Assembly: GCA_017475265.1 (NCBI GenBank)
Contig: JAFVFY010000037.1
Coordinates: 1 to 55,044, forward strand
DNA length: 55,044 bases
Direction: 5' to 3'
From: Prevotella sp.
GTDB taxonomy: Bacteria > Bacteroidota > Bacteroidia > Bacteroidales > Bacteroidaceae
Part shown: piece after piece, positions 32,821-41,383 of the stretch
Numbering within the stretch: the first letter of the stretch is position 1
Layout: every line of letters begins with the position of its first letter
Made by a program: the position numbers and the translations under genes
The notes under the pieces: model-generated
The model's input: the letters and a program-made list of their open reading frames with translations, nothing else
What the model was told of the DNA's origin: nothing
Database searches by the model: none

Positions 32821-32971
32821 AACCCACCCCCATCCCCTCCCAATGGGAGGGGCGTTTAGTTACTTTTGGGGGTCTCCTTTTATTAGTTGTTATACATTTA
32901 AATTATTAATACAGATTGTTCCACTTGTCATTCTTGACTCCCCTCCCCTCGGGAGGGGTGGGGGGTGGGTT
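32821..32971. mobile_element. MITE-like element inside the nuo operon
   Basis: A 151-bp element with G/C-rich terminal inverted repeats: 32821-32841 and 32951-32971 match at 19 of 21 positions. Each end also folds on itself (CCCCTCCCaaTGGGAGGGG and CCCCTCCCctcGGGAGGGG). The interior is AT-rich with no ORF. Dispersed repeats of this CCCCTCCC/GGGGTGGG type are common in Bacteroidota genomes. It sits between nuoCD and nuoH and lies just outside both genes; its right end abuts the nuoCD stop codon. Confidence 0.75.
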
Positions 32972-34582
32972 TTACCTGTCAATATCGGGTATTACGATGT
33001 CAACTGCAGCACCTGTGGTAACGAGGTCGGCAATCTTCTGTCCGCGCAGCATCGGGTCGAGGGCGCCTACGAGGGTAAGGCCCATTGGGCGCATCTTCAT
33101 GCGGTAGGGACTCTTGTCGCCTCGAGAGTCGAGGTAGACACCGAACTCGCCGGCGGCACCCTCCACGGAGAAGAACCACTGTCCCTCGGGCACCTTGATG
33201 ATAGGCTTCTGCTTCACGTAGAAGTCGCCCTCGGGGATGTTGTCGATGAGTTGCTCGATGATGTTCAGGCTCTGGTACATCTCATTGATGTGTACCAGGT
33301 AGCGGCCCATGCTGTCGCACGAGGTTTCGACACATTGCTCAAACTCCACCTTGTCGTACATGTCGTAGGGATGATTCTTGCGAACATCGTTCTTCCAACC
33401 GCTGGCACGTCCGGCAGGACCGGTCACACCATAGCTGATACAGTCTTCAAGCGACATTGGACCGACGTTCTCTAAACGGTTGTGGGTGATGATGTTATCA
33501 CCAAACACATCCATGTACTCCTGAATCATCGGACGCAGGTACTTCACGAGGTCTTTACAGTTCTTCACGAAGTTCGGGTCGATGTCATCCTGCAAGCCGC
33601 CGATGCGGTAATAGTTCTGAATCAGGCGTCCGCCGGTGGTCTCCTCCATGACGTTGAGCACATGTTCGCGGTCGCGCATGCCGTAGAGGAAGGCGGTAAG
33701 GGCACCGAGGTCCTGAGCGCAGCAAGAAGTAAACAACAGGTGGCTGTCCAGACGCTGCAACTCGTCCATTATCGTGCGTACATATTTAATACGGTCGGTG
33801 AGCTCCACGCCGAGGCCCTCCTCAATGACACCTACGAGTGCATGGCGCTGCATCATAGCGCAGAGGTAGTTCAGTCGGTCGGTAAGAGCGAGCGTCTGCG
33901 GGTATGTCATCGACTCCCACATCTTTTCTATACCACGGTGGATATACCCCAGATGCGGATAGACGCGCTTGACGGTTTCGCCGTCAAGAACAGTCTGCAG
34001 ACGGAGCACGCCGTGGGTTGACGGGTGCTGCGGGCCGATGTTCACCACGTAGTCATCATCGGTGAAGAGGCGGTTCTGCTTTGACTGCAGGTAGCCGTCC
34101 TTGTCAATGAAGTATTCCAGACCGTAGTTAGGCTCCTCGTCATCTATAAGCGTGTATTTGTCGTTATACTTCCAGTCCTTGCGGAAGGGATAGCCCTCGA
34201 AGTCCGAGCGCAGGAAGAGGCGGCGCATGTCGGGATGACCGAGGAACACGATGCCGTAGAAGTCAAAGACCTCACGCTCTAGGAGGTCAGCATCCTTCCA
34301 GATATTGATGACAGAGGGGATATAAGCCAGCGTCTGGCCGTCGGTGTCGCCTGTGCCGTTGGCGGCGGAGCTATCGCCGCATACCTGACATTTGGTCATC
34401 ATCTTCACAGCGCAACGCTCGTGGTTTTCGGTGTTCTCAAGGATGTAGATGCAGCCGAGGCCCTCCTCGCCAAAGTCCTCACCAACGATAGTGACGAGAT
34501 AGTCGAAGTGCTTCTTCTCCTTCAAGTCCTGCATCTCCTGAGCGAACTTGTCAAAGTCAAAAGACAGGAACTCTAATTTCAT
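32972..34582 (-). CDS. nuoCD: Fused NADH-quinone oxidoreductase subunit C/D
   Basis: 536 residues from MKLEFLSFDFDKF (34582), with GGAGG a few bases upstream and an ATGA overlap with nuoB. The NuoC part (residues 1-155) ends with LEREVFDFYGIVFLGHPDMR; the NuoD part starts at about residue 180 (VVNIGPQHPSTHGVLRL) and carries the quinone-site His and Tyr regions and GGRLIQNYYRIGG. A fused C/D subunit is typical of Bacteroidota. The C part holds an extra CQVCGDSSAANGTGDTDG loop, not usual in NuoC. Confidence 0.95.
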   Translation of the reverse strand: MKLEFLSFDFDKFAQEMQDLKEKKHFDYLVTIVGEDFGEEGLGCIYILENTENHERCAVKMMTKCQVCGDSSAANGTGDTDGQTLAYIPSVINIWKDADLLEREVFDFYGIVFLGHPDMRRLFLRSDFEGYPFRKDWKYNDKYTLIDDEEPNYGLEYFIDKDGYLQSKQNRLFTDDDYVVNIGPQHPSTHGVLRLQTVLDGETVKRVYPHLGYIHRGIEKMWESMTYPQTLALTDRLNYLCAMMQRHALVGVIEEGLGVELTDRIKYVRTIMDELQRLDSHLLFTSCCAQDLGALTAFLYGMRDREHVLNVMEETTGGRLIQNYYRIGGLQDDIDPNFVKNCKDLVKYLRPMIQEYMDVFGDNIITHNRLENVGPMSLEDCISYGVTGPAGRASGWKNDVRKNHPYDMYDKVEFEQCVETSCDSMGRYLVHINEMYQSLNIIEQLIDNIPEGDFYVKQKPIIKVPEGQWFFSVEGAAGEFGVYLDSRGDKSPYRMKMRPMGLTLVGALDPMLRGQKIADLVTTGAAVDIVIPDIDR

Positions 34583-35358
34583 ACGGCAGCCTCCTCTTTC
34601 TTTGATTGAACATTGACCATTGAACATTGACCATTATTTGCTGCGCCATTGGCCTCAGAATGGTCAATGGTCAATGTTGAATGGTCAATGGGAACATCGG
34701 TTACCACGATAGGCTCACGGCGATGGTCACCATGCTTCTCGCGGAATGTCAATTCCTCGTTAGATACACCCAGCTCCTTCTCGGCAGCACTCTGCTTGTG
34801 GTTAGCGCCACCAAAGAACTTTTCGGCCTTCACCTTACGCTGCAACTGCATCATGCCGTAGAGGATAGCCTCCGGGCGAGGGGGACAGCCAGGGATAAAG
34901 ACATCAACAGGAACGATTTCCTCAATGCCCTTCACCACGTGGTACGAAGACTTGAACGGGCCTCCGCTGATGGCACAGCCACCCACGGCGATAACATACT
35001 TCGGCTCGGCCATCTCGTCGTAGAGACGTTTCAGGGCCGGAGCCATCTTGTGTGTAATCGTTCCGGCACACATGATCAAGTCGGCCTGGCGGGGAGAGTT
35101 ACGTGTCACCTCGAAGCCGAACCGCGCAAAGTCGTAACGGGCACAACCACAGGCCATGAACTCGATACCACAACACGACGTGGCAAACGTCAGCGACCAC
35201 AGGGAGTTTGCACGTCCCCAGTTAATCAACGCATCCAGATTGCCCGTCACCACATTGACGCCCCCCTCATGGAGTTCGTCAACAATCTGCTCCAGCGACT
35301 CATTGTCTTTCCACTCGTCGTAGGGCAGAGCTTTGATTTTCGGTTTCCTTACTTCCAT
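34579..35358 (-). CDS. nuoB: NADH-quinone oxidoreductase subunit B, with repeat-coded tail
   Basis: 259 residues. The N2 cluster ligands are present: tandem Cys (FATSCCGIEF), a Cys in VIAVGGCAISGG and in FIPGCPPRPEAI. The conserved domain ends near residue 185. The remaining tail is unusual: it contains the peptide TDVPIDHSTLTIDHSEANGA, encoded by CATTGAC heptamers in both orientations. The stop overlaps the nuoCD start and the start overlaps nuoA by 10 bp. Confidence 0.94.
   Translation of the reverse strand: MEVRKPKIKALPYDEWKDNESLEQIVDELHEGGVNVVTGNLDALINWGRANSLWSLTFATSCCGIEFMACGCARYDFARFGFEVTRNSPRQADLIMCAGTITHKMAPALKRLYDEMAEPKYVIAVGGCAISGGPFKSSYHVVKGIEEIVPVDVFIPGCPPRPEAILYGMMQLQRKVKAEKFFGGANHKQSAAEKELGVSNEELTFREKHGDHRREPIVVTDVPIDHSTLTIDHSEANGAANNGQCSMVNVQSKKEEAAV
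34605..34690. repeat. CATTGAC heptamers forming an inverted repeat inside nuoB
   Basis: On the plus strand CATTGAC-CATTGAA-CATTGAC-CATT (34614-34635) faces GTCAATG-GTCAATG-TTGAATG-GTCAATG (34663-34690). The two arms can form a hairpin of about 20 bp in the nuoB mRNA, 20-100 nt before the nuoCD start codon. Confidence 0.75.
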
Positions 35359-35699
35359 TCCAGTGCTCCTTTCCGCCAGGCGTAGGCCAAGCCAAATACT
35401 AATACTAACAAGAAGAAGCCGATGCTAAGCAATGCTGCCGCACCGAACTGCTTCACTACTACAGCCCATGGATAGAGGAAAACCGTTTCCACATCGAACA
35501 TGAGGAACAAGATGGCAAACAAATAATAGCCCACATTGATGGGAATCCAGCTGGAGCCGCGCGTTGGAATACCGCACTCGAAGGGCTCTCCCTTCACGGC
35601 GTTATAGGAACGCGGACCCAGCAGCTTCGCAAGGATGTAAGCCGCTGCCACCAGTGTAATAGCCGTCACGAGGACGGTAATTAACATTGTGAAATTCAT
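35349..35699 (-). CDS. nuoA: NADH-quinone oxidoreductase subunit A
   Basis: 116 residues from MNFTMLITVLVTAIT (35699); the longer in-frame start at 35786 lies inside the divergent promoter region. Three helices, with the conserved loop EPFECGIPTRGSSWIPINVG and FDVETVFLYPWAVV, the family signature. First gene of the 10-gene leftward operon. A -7 box TAATTTTG (35752-35745) lies about 46 bp upstream. Confidence 0.93.
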   Translation of the reverse strand: MNFTMLITVLVTAITLVAAAYILAKLLGPRSYNAVKGEPFECGIPTRGSSWIPINVGYYLFAILFLMFDVETVFLYPWAVVVKQFGAAALLSIGFFLLVLVFGLAYAWRKGALEWK

Positions 35700-35744
35700 A
35701 AAATAATTATTGTTATAACAAATATAATGCTCTTTAAGGCGGTG

Positions 35745-35752
35745 CAAAATTA
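35745..35752 (-). promoter_or_regulatory. -7 box of the nuo operon
   Basis: Minus-strand TAATTTTG; a TTTG lies 15 bp further upstream (35771-35768), shorter than the normal spacer, so the -33 element is weak or different. The divergent activase gene has its own -7 box TACTTTTG at about 35795. Confidence 0.45.
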
Positions 35753-35806
35753 CAAAAAAAATAAAAACAAACGAAACTTTTTGCAAAAAAAATGTACTTT
35801 TGCAGC

Positions 35807-36727
35807 ATGAAACTCATAATATTTGACATAAAACGCTATGCCATCAACGATGGACCGGGCATTCGAACCACAATTTTCTTCTCTGGTTGCCCCCTTCGTT
35901 GCGTGTGGTGCCACAATCCTGAGTCGTGGAAAATGAAGCCACACCTCACCTACAAACACAACCGCTGTATAGGTTGCCAAAGCTGCGTAACAGCCTGTCC
36001 ACAGGGATTGCTGCGCCTTACGTCCGATGGAATCGTGAAAAATGAAGAGTGTGGGGTAGGGGAGAGCTACTGTATTGATGCCTGTCCCACTACCGCCTTG
36101 GAGATTTGTGGGCGTGAATGGACGATAGAAGAACTATTGGCCGAGGTGGAGAAGGAGCGCGACGTAATGGAGGACAGCGGTGGTGGCGTGACCCTCTGTG
36201 GTGGTGAGCCATTGATGCAAGGAGAGGCCGCGCTGGAGTTGTTGCATGAACTGAAGGGTAGGGGAGTGCATCGTACTGTGGACACGACGCTCTATGCAAC
36301 CCCGGATCTGGTACGCGAGGTGGCAGAGAACTGCGAGCTGCTTCTCGTAGACCTGAAGATGATGGACTCACGTAAACATCAACTTTATACATGTGTTTAC
36401 AATGAACTGATAATAAACAATATACAACTTATAAACACGCTTCATACACCTTACTATATCCGCATACCACTTATTGAGGGAATCAACGCCGATGAAACCA
36501 ATATTGAAGCTACGGCAAAGTTTCTAGCTTCTCTGAAGCAAAGCAAAGAAATACTGCTGGGTGTGAATCTGTTACCCTACCATGATGTTGGTCGAGACAA
36601 GCATCGTCGTCTATGGTCGGTCTATAATCCTGATAATATCCCCATGTCTTCACCCTCTGAGGCTGTTCAGCAGCGTTGTGTGGAGCAGTTTGCCTCATAC
36701 GGTATTACTGCTACGATAGGGGGCTGA
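35807..36727 (+). CDS. Glycyl-radical enzyme activating enzyme (radical SAM)
   Basis: 306 residues from MKLIIFDIKRYAINDGPG (35807). The radical SAM motif CPLRCVWC (CxxxCxxC) is at residues 30-37, followed by a ferredoxin-like insert with CIGCQSCVTACPQG and CIDACPTTAL, and the GGEPLMQ motif. The insert with two extra clusters marks the activases of non-formate-lyase glycyl-radical enzymes (choline, glycerol or hydroxyproline dehydratase-like) as well as some PflA-like proteins. No glycyl-radical enzyme gene is adjacent, so its partner is elsewhere. Divergent from nuoA. Confidence 0.88.
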   Translation: MKLIIFDIKRYAINDGPGIRTTIFFSGCPLRCVWCHNPESWKMKPHLTYKHNRCIGCQSCVTACPQGLLRLTSDGIVKNEECGVGESYCIDACPTTALEICGREWTIEELLAEVEKERDVMEDSGGGVTLCGGEPLMQGEAALELLHELKGRGVHRTVDTTLYATPDLVREVAENCELLLVDLKMMDSRKHQLYTCVYNELIINNIQLINTLHTPYYIRIPLIEGINADETNIEATAKFLASLKQSKEILLGVNLLPYHDVGRDKHRRLWSVYNPDNIPMSSPSEAVQQRCVEQFASYGITATIGG

Positions 36728-36736
36728 AAACTATCA

Positions 36737-36823
36737 AATACCGACGGGATTTTAACAAATACCGACGGTATTTTTGTGAATACCGACGTGATTTTAATGA
36801 ATACCGTCGGTATTTTAACTTTG
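36737..36823. repeat. Four 21-bp iterons covering a -7 box
   Basis: AATACCGACGGNATTTT-type units start at 36737, 36758, 36779 and 36800, an exact 21-bp period. The core AATACCGTCGGTATT of the last copy is itself a palindrome. TAACTTTG (36816-36823, plus strand) follows directly, so the array overlies a possible promoter. That promoter would read into the antisense strand of the VanZ-like gene. Confidence 0.75.
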
Positions 36824-36896
36824 CAACGTACCTTTCAGAGAGACATGTTAGTCTTCTACCTCCTTTTAAACGTACCTCTGTCAAGAAAAGAACGTA

Positions 36897-37289
36897 CTAC
36901 TTCTTCTTCCACCTTTGCAGTATGCATATTCCAACAAGGGCTCCAAGCGTACAACCTGTGGTGTTTGCTGCAAAGTCGAGCCATTCTCCGGCGCGGTTTG
37001 TTGTACAGTAGGCCTGTATCAGTTCCAATAAACCGCTCATCAGTACAGGAGCTAGCCATGCAAATAAAAACAACCGCCAGCCGTTAATGTGATGATGACT
37101 ACGCAGATATTCAAACCAGATGACCGAGCATGTGCCACCATACATCACAAAGTGTGTCCACTTGTCTATGAATTTCACGTCATTAAGCGGTGACTCGAAG
37201 GGCACGAACCAGACAGAAAGATACCAGATAAGGGCTATACACAATAGAGACAGCGGATAGCGCTTGGCAAAAGAAAACAATTTATTCAT
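36897..37289 (-). CDS. VanZ-like membrane protein
   Basis: 130 residues from MNKLFSFAKRYPLSLL (37289). Four hydrophobic helices with the VanZ-family pattern: FIDKWTHFVMYGGTCSV in the second helix region and ELIQAYCTTNRAGEWLDFAAN before the last helix. VanZ proteins give low-level teicoplanin resistance in Enterococcus; chromosomal relatives in Bacteroidota have no proven role. It has its own consensus promoter starting transcription within a few bases of the start codon, so the mRNA is nearly leaderless. Confidence 0.82.
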   Translation of the reverse strand: MNKLFSFAKRYPLSLLCIALIWYLSVWFVPFESPLNDVKFIDKWTHFVMYGGTCSVIWFEYLRSHHHINGWRLFLFAWLAPVLMSGLLELIQAYCTTNRAGEWLDFAANTTGCTLGALVGICILQRWKKK

Positions 37290-37298
37290 ATCGGGGCG

Positions 37299-37330
37299 CA
37301 AAAGTAACGAAATTGACTGATATATGCAAA
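37299..37330 (-). promoter_or_regulatory. Promoter of the VanZ-like gene
   Basis: Minus strand TTTG (37330-37327), 20-bp spacer, TACTTTTG (37306-37299), a consensus match. The ATG at 37289 lies only about 10 bp after the -7 box. Confidence 0.65.
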
Positions 37331-37407
37331 AATATGTTGCAAAAGTGTCTTAATAAAAATAAAATGAGTAATTTTGCAGCCTATTACAACACCAAAAGGC
37401 TTCTGGA

Positions 37408-38775
37408 ATGAATAACAGCAGTACGAGGGCCAATTTTAGCAGCCGTCTGGGCATTGTCCTTGCGACGGCGGGTTCTGCCGTGGGACTTGGCAATGTGTGG
37501 CGATTTCCCTTCATGACCGGGCAGAATGGCGGTGCGGCGTTCCTCATTGTCTATATAGGTTGTGTAGTGCTGCTCGGCATACCGTGCATGATTAACGAAT
37601 TCATTATTGGCCGACGTGCACAGACCAACACGGCGCGTGCTTACTCCAAGCTGGCCAAAGGTGGCATTTGGAGCGGGGTAGGGTACTTGGGAGTGCTAAC
37701 AGGCTTCCTCATAACTGGTTATTATGCAGTGGTTTCCGGCTGGTGCCTACAGTATATCTACGCCTCGCTAATGGGTCATCTGGATGGCGATGTTGCCTAT
37801 ATCACCGAATATTTCGGCGAGTTCGTTAGCCACCCGTGGAAACCTATTCTTTGGATGGTTGCCTTCTTTGCTATTACCCATGTGGTCATTGTCTGCGGCG
37901 TGCAGAAGGGTATCGAACGAGCCTCCAAGCTGCTTATGCCCACATTATTTATATTATTACTTATTATTGTCGTTGCCTCCTGTCTGTTGCCAGGAGCTGG
38001 CGAGGGCATCAAGTTCCTCTTCATGCCCGACTTCTCGAAGATGAACAGTGACGTGTTCCTAGGTGCTCTTGGGCAGTCGTTCTTCTCGTTGTCTCTGGCC
38101 ATGGGCTGCATCTGCACTTACGCCAGCTATTTCAGCCGCCACACGAACCTCATCCAGTCGGCCATACAGATAAGCCTTGTAGACAGTTTCGTGGCCATTC
38201 TGGCAGGTCTTATGATATTCCCAGCTGCTTTCTCCGTGGGTGTCAGCCCTGACAGCGGTGCCTCGCTGGTGTTCATCACCTTGCCCAACGTGTTCCAGCA
38301 AGCCTTTGCCGCCATGCCTTTGGTGGGCTACGTCATTGCATTGGCTTTCTACGCGCTGTTAGCCTTGGCAGCACTTACATCGCTCATTTCACTCCACGAA
38401 GTGAGCACGGCCTTTTTCCACGAGGAACTTCACATACGCCGGCACTGGGGAGCACTTATTGTTACCGTTTCGTGCGCTGTAATCGGCTGTTTTTGTTCCT
38501 TGTCGTTCTCACATGCCGAACTTTCGCTTTTCGGTATGTCGCTATTCGACCTTTTCGATTTTGTCACGGGTCAGCTGTTCCTGCCCATAGGAGGATTCCT
38601 AACATGTCTCTTCCTTGGCTGGGTGGTTCCGCGTCATATAGTCACCGATGAGTTCACCAACCGTGGAACGCTCCATGTGAAGCCCTGGGTACTGCGTGCT
38701 TATCTTTTCAGTGTGCGCTACGTTTGTCCAACCTGCATCTTGCTCATCTTCCTACATCAGTTTGGGGTTATATAA
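37408..38775 (+). CDS. Sodium-dependent transporter, neurotransmitter:sodium symporter family
   Basis: 455 residues, about 11-12 transmembrane helices. The family signature SRLGIVLATAGSAVGLGNVW, then RFPFMTGQNGGAAFL, covers the Na+ and substrate sites of helix 1, and PCMINEFIIGRR marks helix 2. Relatives (LeuT, MhsT) import hydrophobic or aromatic amino acids with sodium; the exact substrate cannot be read. A -7 box TAATTTTG is at 37369-37376. The stop is followed by the AAAACGGCTTTTT motif. Confidence 0.92.
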   Translation: MNNSSTRANFSSRLGIVLATAGSAVGLGNVWRFPFMTGQNGGAAFLIVYIGCVVLLGIPCMINEFIIGRRAQTNTARAYSKLAKGGIWSGVGYLGVLTGFLITGYYAVVSGWCLQYIYASLMGHLDGDVAYITEYFGEFVSHPWKPILWMVAFFAITHVVIVCGVQKGIERASKLLMPTLFILLLIIVVASCLLPGAGEGIKFLFMPDFSKMNSDVFLGALGQSFFSLSLAMGCICTYASYFSRHTNLIQSAIQISLVDSFVAILAGLMIFPAAFSVGVSPDSGASLVFITLPNVFQQAFAAMPLVGYVIALAFYALLALAALTSLISLHEVSTAFFHEELHIRRHWGALIVTVSCAVIGCFCSLSFSHAELSLFGMSLFDLFDFVTGQLFLPIGGFLTCLFLGWVVPRHIVTDEFTNRGTLHVKPWVLRAYLFSVRYVCPTCILLIFLHQFGVI

Positions 38776-38872
38776 AACGGAAAACGGCTTTTTACTAGAA
38801 TCGCGATTATGATAAATAAAATATATTCTATACACTTTACCTTTTAACTAATAATTGACTAATCTATTATCT

Positions 38873-39883
38873 ATGGGATTAATTGAACAAATCATTGCGC
38901 GTGCTAAGAGCAATAAGCAGCGCATCGTGCTCCCCGAAGCTGAGGAGGAACGTACACTTTGTGCAGCCGACCGGGTGCTGCAGGACGACATTGCTGATCT
39001 AATCCTTATTGGCAATCCTGATAAGGTACATGCACTGGCTGCTGAGAAAGGACTGAAGAACATCGACAAGGCCACGCTCATCGACCCGCTGAACTGCGAA
39101 AAGAGCGAGGAGTATGCCCAGCTGCTGACGAAGCTGCGCGAGAAGAAAGGCATGACTATCGAGAAGGCTCGTGAGCTGGTAAAGGATCCGCTCTTCCTGG
39201 GTTGCATGATTATCAAGACTGAAGGTGCTGACGGCCAGATTTCTGGTGCCCTGAGCACTACTGGTGAGACGCTGCGCCCAGCCCTGCAGATTATCAAGTG
39301 TGCTCCAGGCATAAGCTGCGTGAGCGGAGCCATGTTGATGATTACTGACAAGCCTGAGTATGGCGAGAATGGCGTTCTCGTCTTTGGCGATGTGGCCGTA
39401 ACGCCCATGCCCGATGCCAACCAGCTCAGTCAGATTGCAGTATGCACGGCACAAACCGCCCGTTCAGTGGCTGGCTTTGCTGAGCCTCGCGTGGCCATGC
39501 TGTCGTTCTCGACGAAAGGAAGCGCCTCTCATGAGGTGGTCGACAAGGTGATAGAGGCCACCAAGCTGGCCAAGGAACTCGACCCCAGTCTGAAGATTGA
39601 CGGCGAACTGCAGGCCGATGCCGCCCTTGTTCCTAGTGTTGGAAAGAAGAAGGCTCCAGGTAGCGACATTGCCGGCAGCGCCAACGTCCTCGTCATGCCG
39701 TGCCTCGAGGTTGGCAACATCGCCTATAAACTCGTCCAGCGTCTGGCAGGTGCCACCGCCATCGGCCCCATCCTGCAAGGCATCGCCCGTCCCGTGAACG
39801 ACCTTTCACGCGGCTGCTCCGTCGATGACATCTATTATTTAGTAGCAATTACAGCGTGCCAGGCAATGGATGCGAAGAAATAG
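38873..39883 (+). CDS. pta: Phosphate acetyltransferase
   Basis: 336 residues from MGLIEQIIARAKSNKQRIVL (38873). Converts acetyl-CoA and phosphate to acetyl phosphate. It is the short form with only the PTA_PTB domain: PEAEEERTLCAADRVLQDD, GGxxSTT-like ISGALSTTGETLRPALQI, and SFSTKGSASHEVVDKVIEA, ending with GCSVDDIYYLVAITA. 71 bp upstream of ackA, with which it forms the acetate-producing ATP pathway. Confidence 0.96.
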   Translation: MGLIEQIIARAKSNKQRIVLPEAEEERTLCAADRVLQDDIADLILIGNPDKVHALAAEKGLKNIDKATLIDPLNCEKSEEYAQLLTKLREKKGMTIEKARELVKDPLFLGCMIIKTEGADGQISGALSTTGETLRPALQIIKCAPGISCVSGAMLMITDKPEYGENGVLVFGDVAVTPMPDANQLSQIAVCTAQTARSVAGFAEPRVAMLSFSTKGSASHEVVDKVIEATKLAKELDPSLKIDGELQADAALVPSVGKKKAPGSDIAGSANVLVMPCLEVGNIAYKLVQRLAGATAIGPILQGIARPVNDLSRGCSVDDIYYLVAITACQAMDAKK

Positions 39884-39954
39884 AAGTATTTTTTAAAGAA
39901 ACAAATTACTGAACATTACGGTAATTTGGTTCATATAAAACCAAAAGAAAAACA

Positions 39955-41145
39955 ATGAAAATTCTTGTATTAAATTGTGGCAGTTCGTCCATCAAGTATG
40001 CCCTTTACAACATGGACGACAAGAGTGTGATGACCAGCGGCGGTGCTGAGCGTGTGGGCTTAGAGGGCAGCTTTGTAAAGGTGAAGCTGGCGAATGGCGA
40101 GAAGAAGCAGATCATGCACGATATCCCCGAGCATACTGAGGGTGTGAAGTTTATCTTCTCCTTGTTGACCGACCCTGAGATTGGTGTCATCAAGGACCTG
40201 AAGGAAATTGATGCCGTGGGCCACCGTATGGTGCATGGCGGTGAAAAGTTCAACAAGAGCGTTGTGCTTACCGACGAGGTGCTGAAGGAATTCGAGAAAT
40301 GTTCCGACCTGGCTCCGCTACACAACCCCGCAAACCTGAAGGGTGTGAACGCCGTGAAGGAGCTGATGCCCGGTCTGCCTCAGGTGGGTGTATTCGACAC
40401 CGCCTTCCATCAGACCATGCCGCCAAAGGCCTTTATGTATGCTATTCCCTATGAGCTGTACGAGAAGTACGGCATCCGTCGTTATGGTTTCCACGGCACT
40501 AGCCACCGCTATGTAAGTGCTCGTGCCTGTGAGTTCCTGGGCATCAAGGCCGAGGGCACGAAGATGGTGACCTGCCACGTGGGCAACGGCGGTTCTATCG
40601 CTGCTGTGAAGGATGGCAAGTGCATTGACACCTCGATGGGTCTCACCCCGTTAGAGGGCCTGATGATGGGTACCCGTGCCGGCGACATCGACGGTGGTGC
40701 CGTGACGTTTATCGAAAAGAAGCTCGGTCTTGATGCCGACGGCATGAGCAACCTGCTGAACAAGAAGAGCGGCGTGGCTGGTCTGACGGGCGGTTTGAGC
40801 GACATGCGCGACGTGGAGAACGCAGCCAAGAGTGGCGACGAGCGTGCAAAGCTTGCCCAGGATATGTATTTCTACCGTATCAAGAAGTACATCGGTGCTT
40901 ACGCAGCTGCCATGGGTGGCCTGGATGTTATCGTCTTCACAGCTGGTGTGGGCGAGAACCAAATCGGTATGCGCTCTGAGGTTTGCAAGGACATGGAGTT
41001 CCTTGGTGTGAAGTTCGACGAAGAGAAGAACAAGGTGCGCGGCGAGGAGGCCATCATCTCTGCCGATGACAGTCGTGTGAAAGTTGTTGTCATCCCCACC
41101 GACGAGGAGCTGATGATTGCCACCGACACGATGAACCTGCTCTAG
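39955..41145 (+). CDS. ackA: Acetate kinase
   Basis: 396 residues, full length. Transfers phosphate from acetyl phosphate to ADP, giving ATP and acetate. Motifs: LVLNCGSSSIKYALY, GHRMVHGGEKF, RRYGFHGTSHRYVS, GNGGSIAAVKDGKCIDTSMG and FTAGVGENQIGMR. Partner of pta in fermentative energy conservation. Confidence 0.97.
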   Translation: MKILVLNCGSSSIKYALYNMDDKSVMTSGGAERVGLEGSFVKVKLANGEKKQIMHDIPEHTEGVKFIFSLLTDPEIGVIKDLKEIDAVGHRMVHGGEKFNKSVVLTDEVLKEFEKCSDLAPLHNPANLKGVNAVKELMPGLPQVGVFDTAFHQTMPPKAFMYAIPYELYEKYGIRRYGFHGTSHRYVSARACEFLGIKAEGTKMVTCHVGNGGSIAAVKDGKCIDTSMGLTPLEGLMMGTRAGDIDGGAVTFIEKKLGLDADGMSNLLNKKSGVAGLTGGLSDMRDVENAAKSGDERAKLAQDMYFYRIKKYIGAYAAAMGGLDVIVFTAGVGENQIGMRSEVCKDMEFLGVKFDEEKNKVRGEEAIISADDSRVKVVVIPTDEELMIATDTMNLL

Positions 41146-41304
41146 CTATCTTCTTGAATATCAAGTTTTTCTACTTACGGTGAAGGTAGTGAAGGAAAAT
41201 ACGCAACAGTTGCTATTTCAACCTTCGCTACCTTCATCATTTTCATTAACTGGGTTATGCGCTCAAAGAAAATTCAACGCAGATGACAAAAAAACGTCTG
41301 CTTT

Positions 41305-41336
41305 TTTGGTAGTTTCACAATTTTACACTACCTTTG
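41305..41336 (+). promoter_or_regulatory. Promoter of the DUF5715 gene
   Basis: TTTG (41305-41308), 20-bp spacer, TACCTTTG (41329-41336): a consensus Bacteroidota promoter, 48 bp ahead of the start codon. Confidence 0.7.
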
Positions 41337-41383
41337 CAACAAATTGAAGAGAGGCCGTAAGCATTACGGCAAAAATCAGAAAC

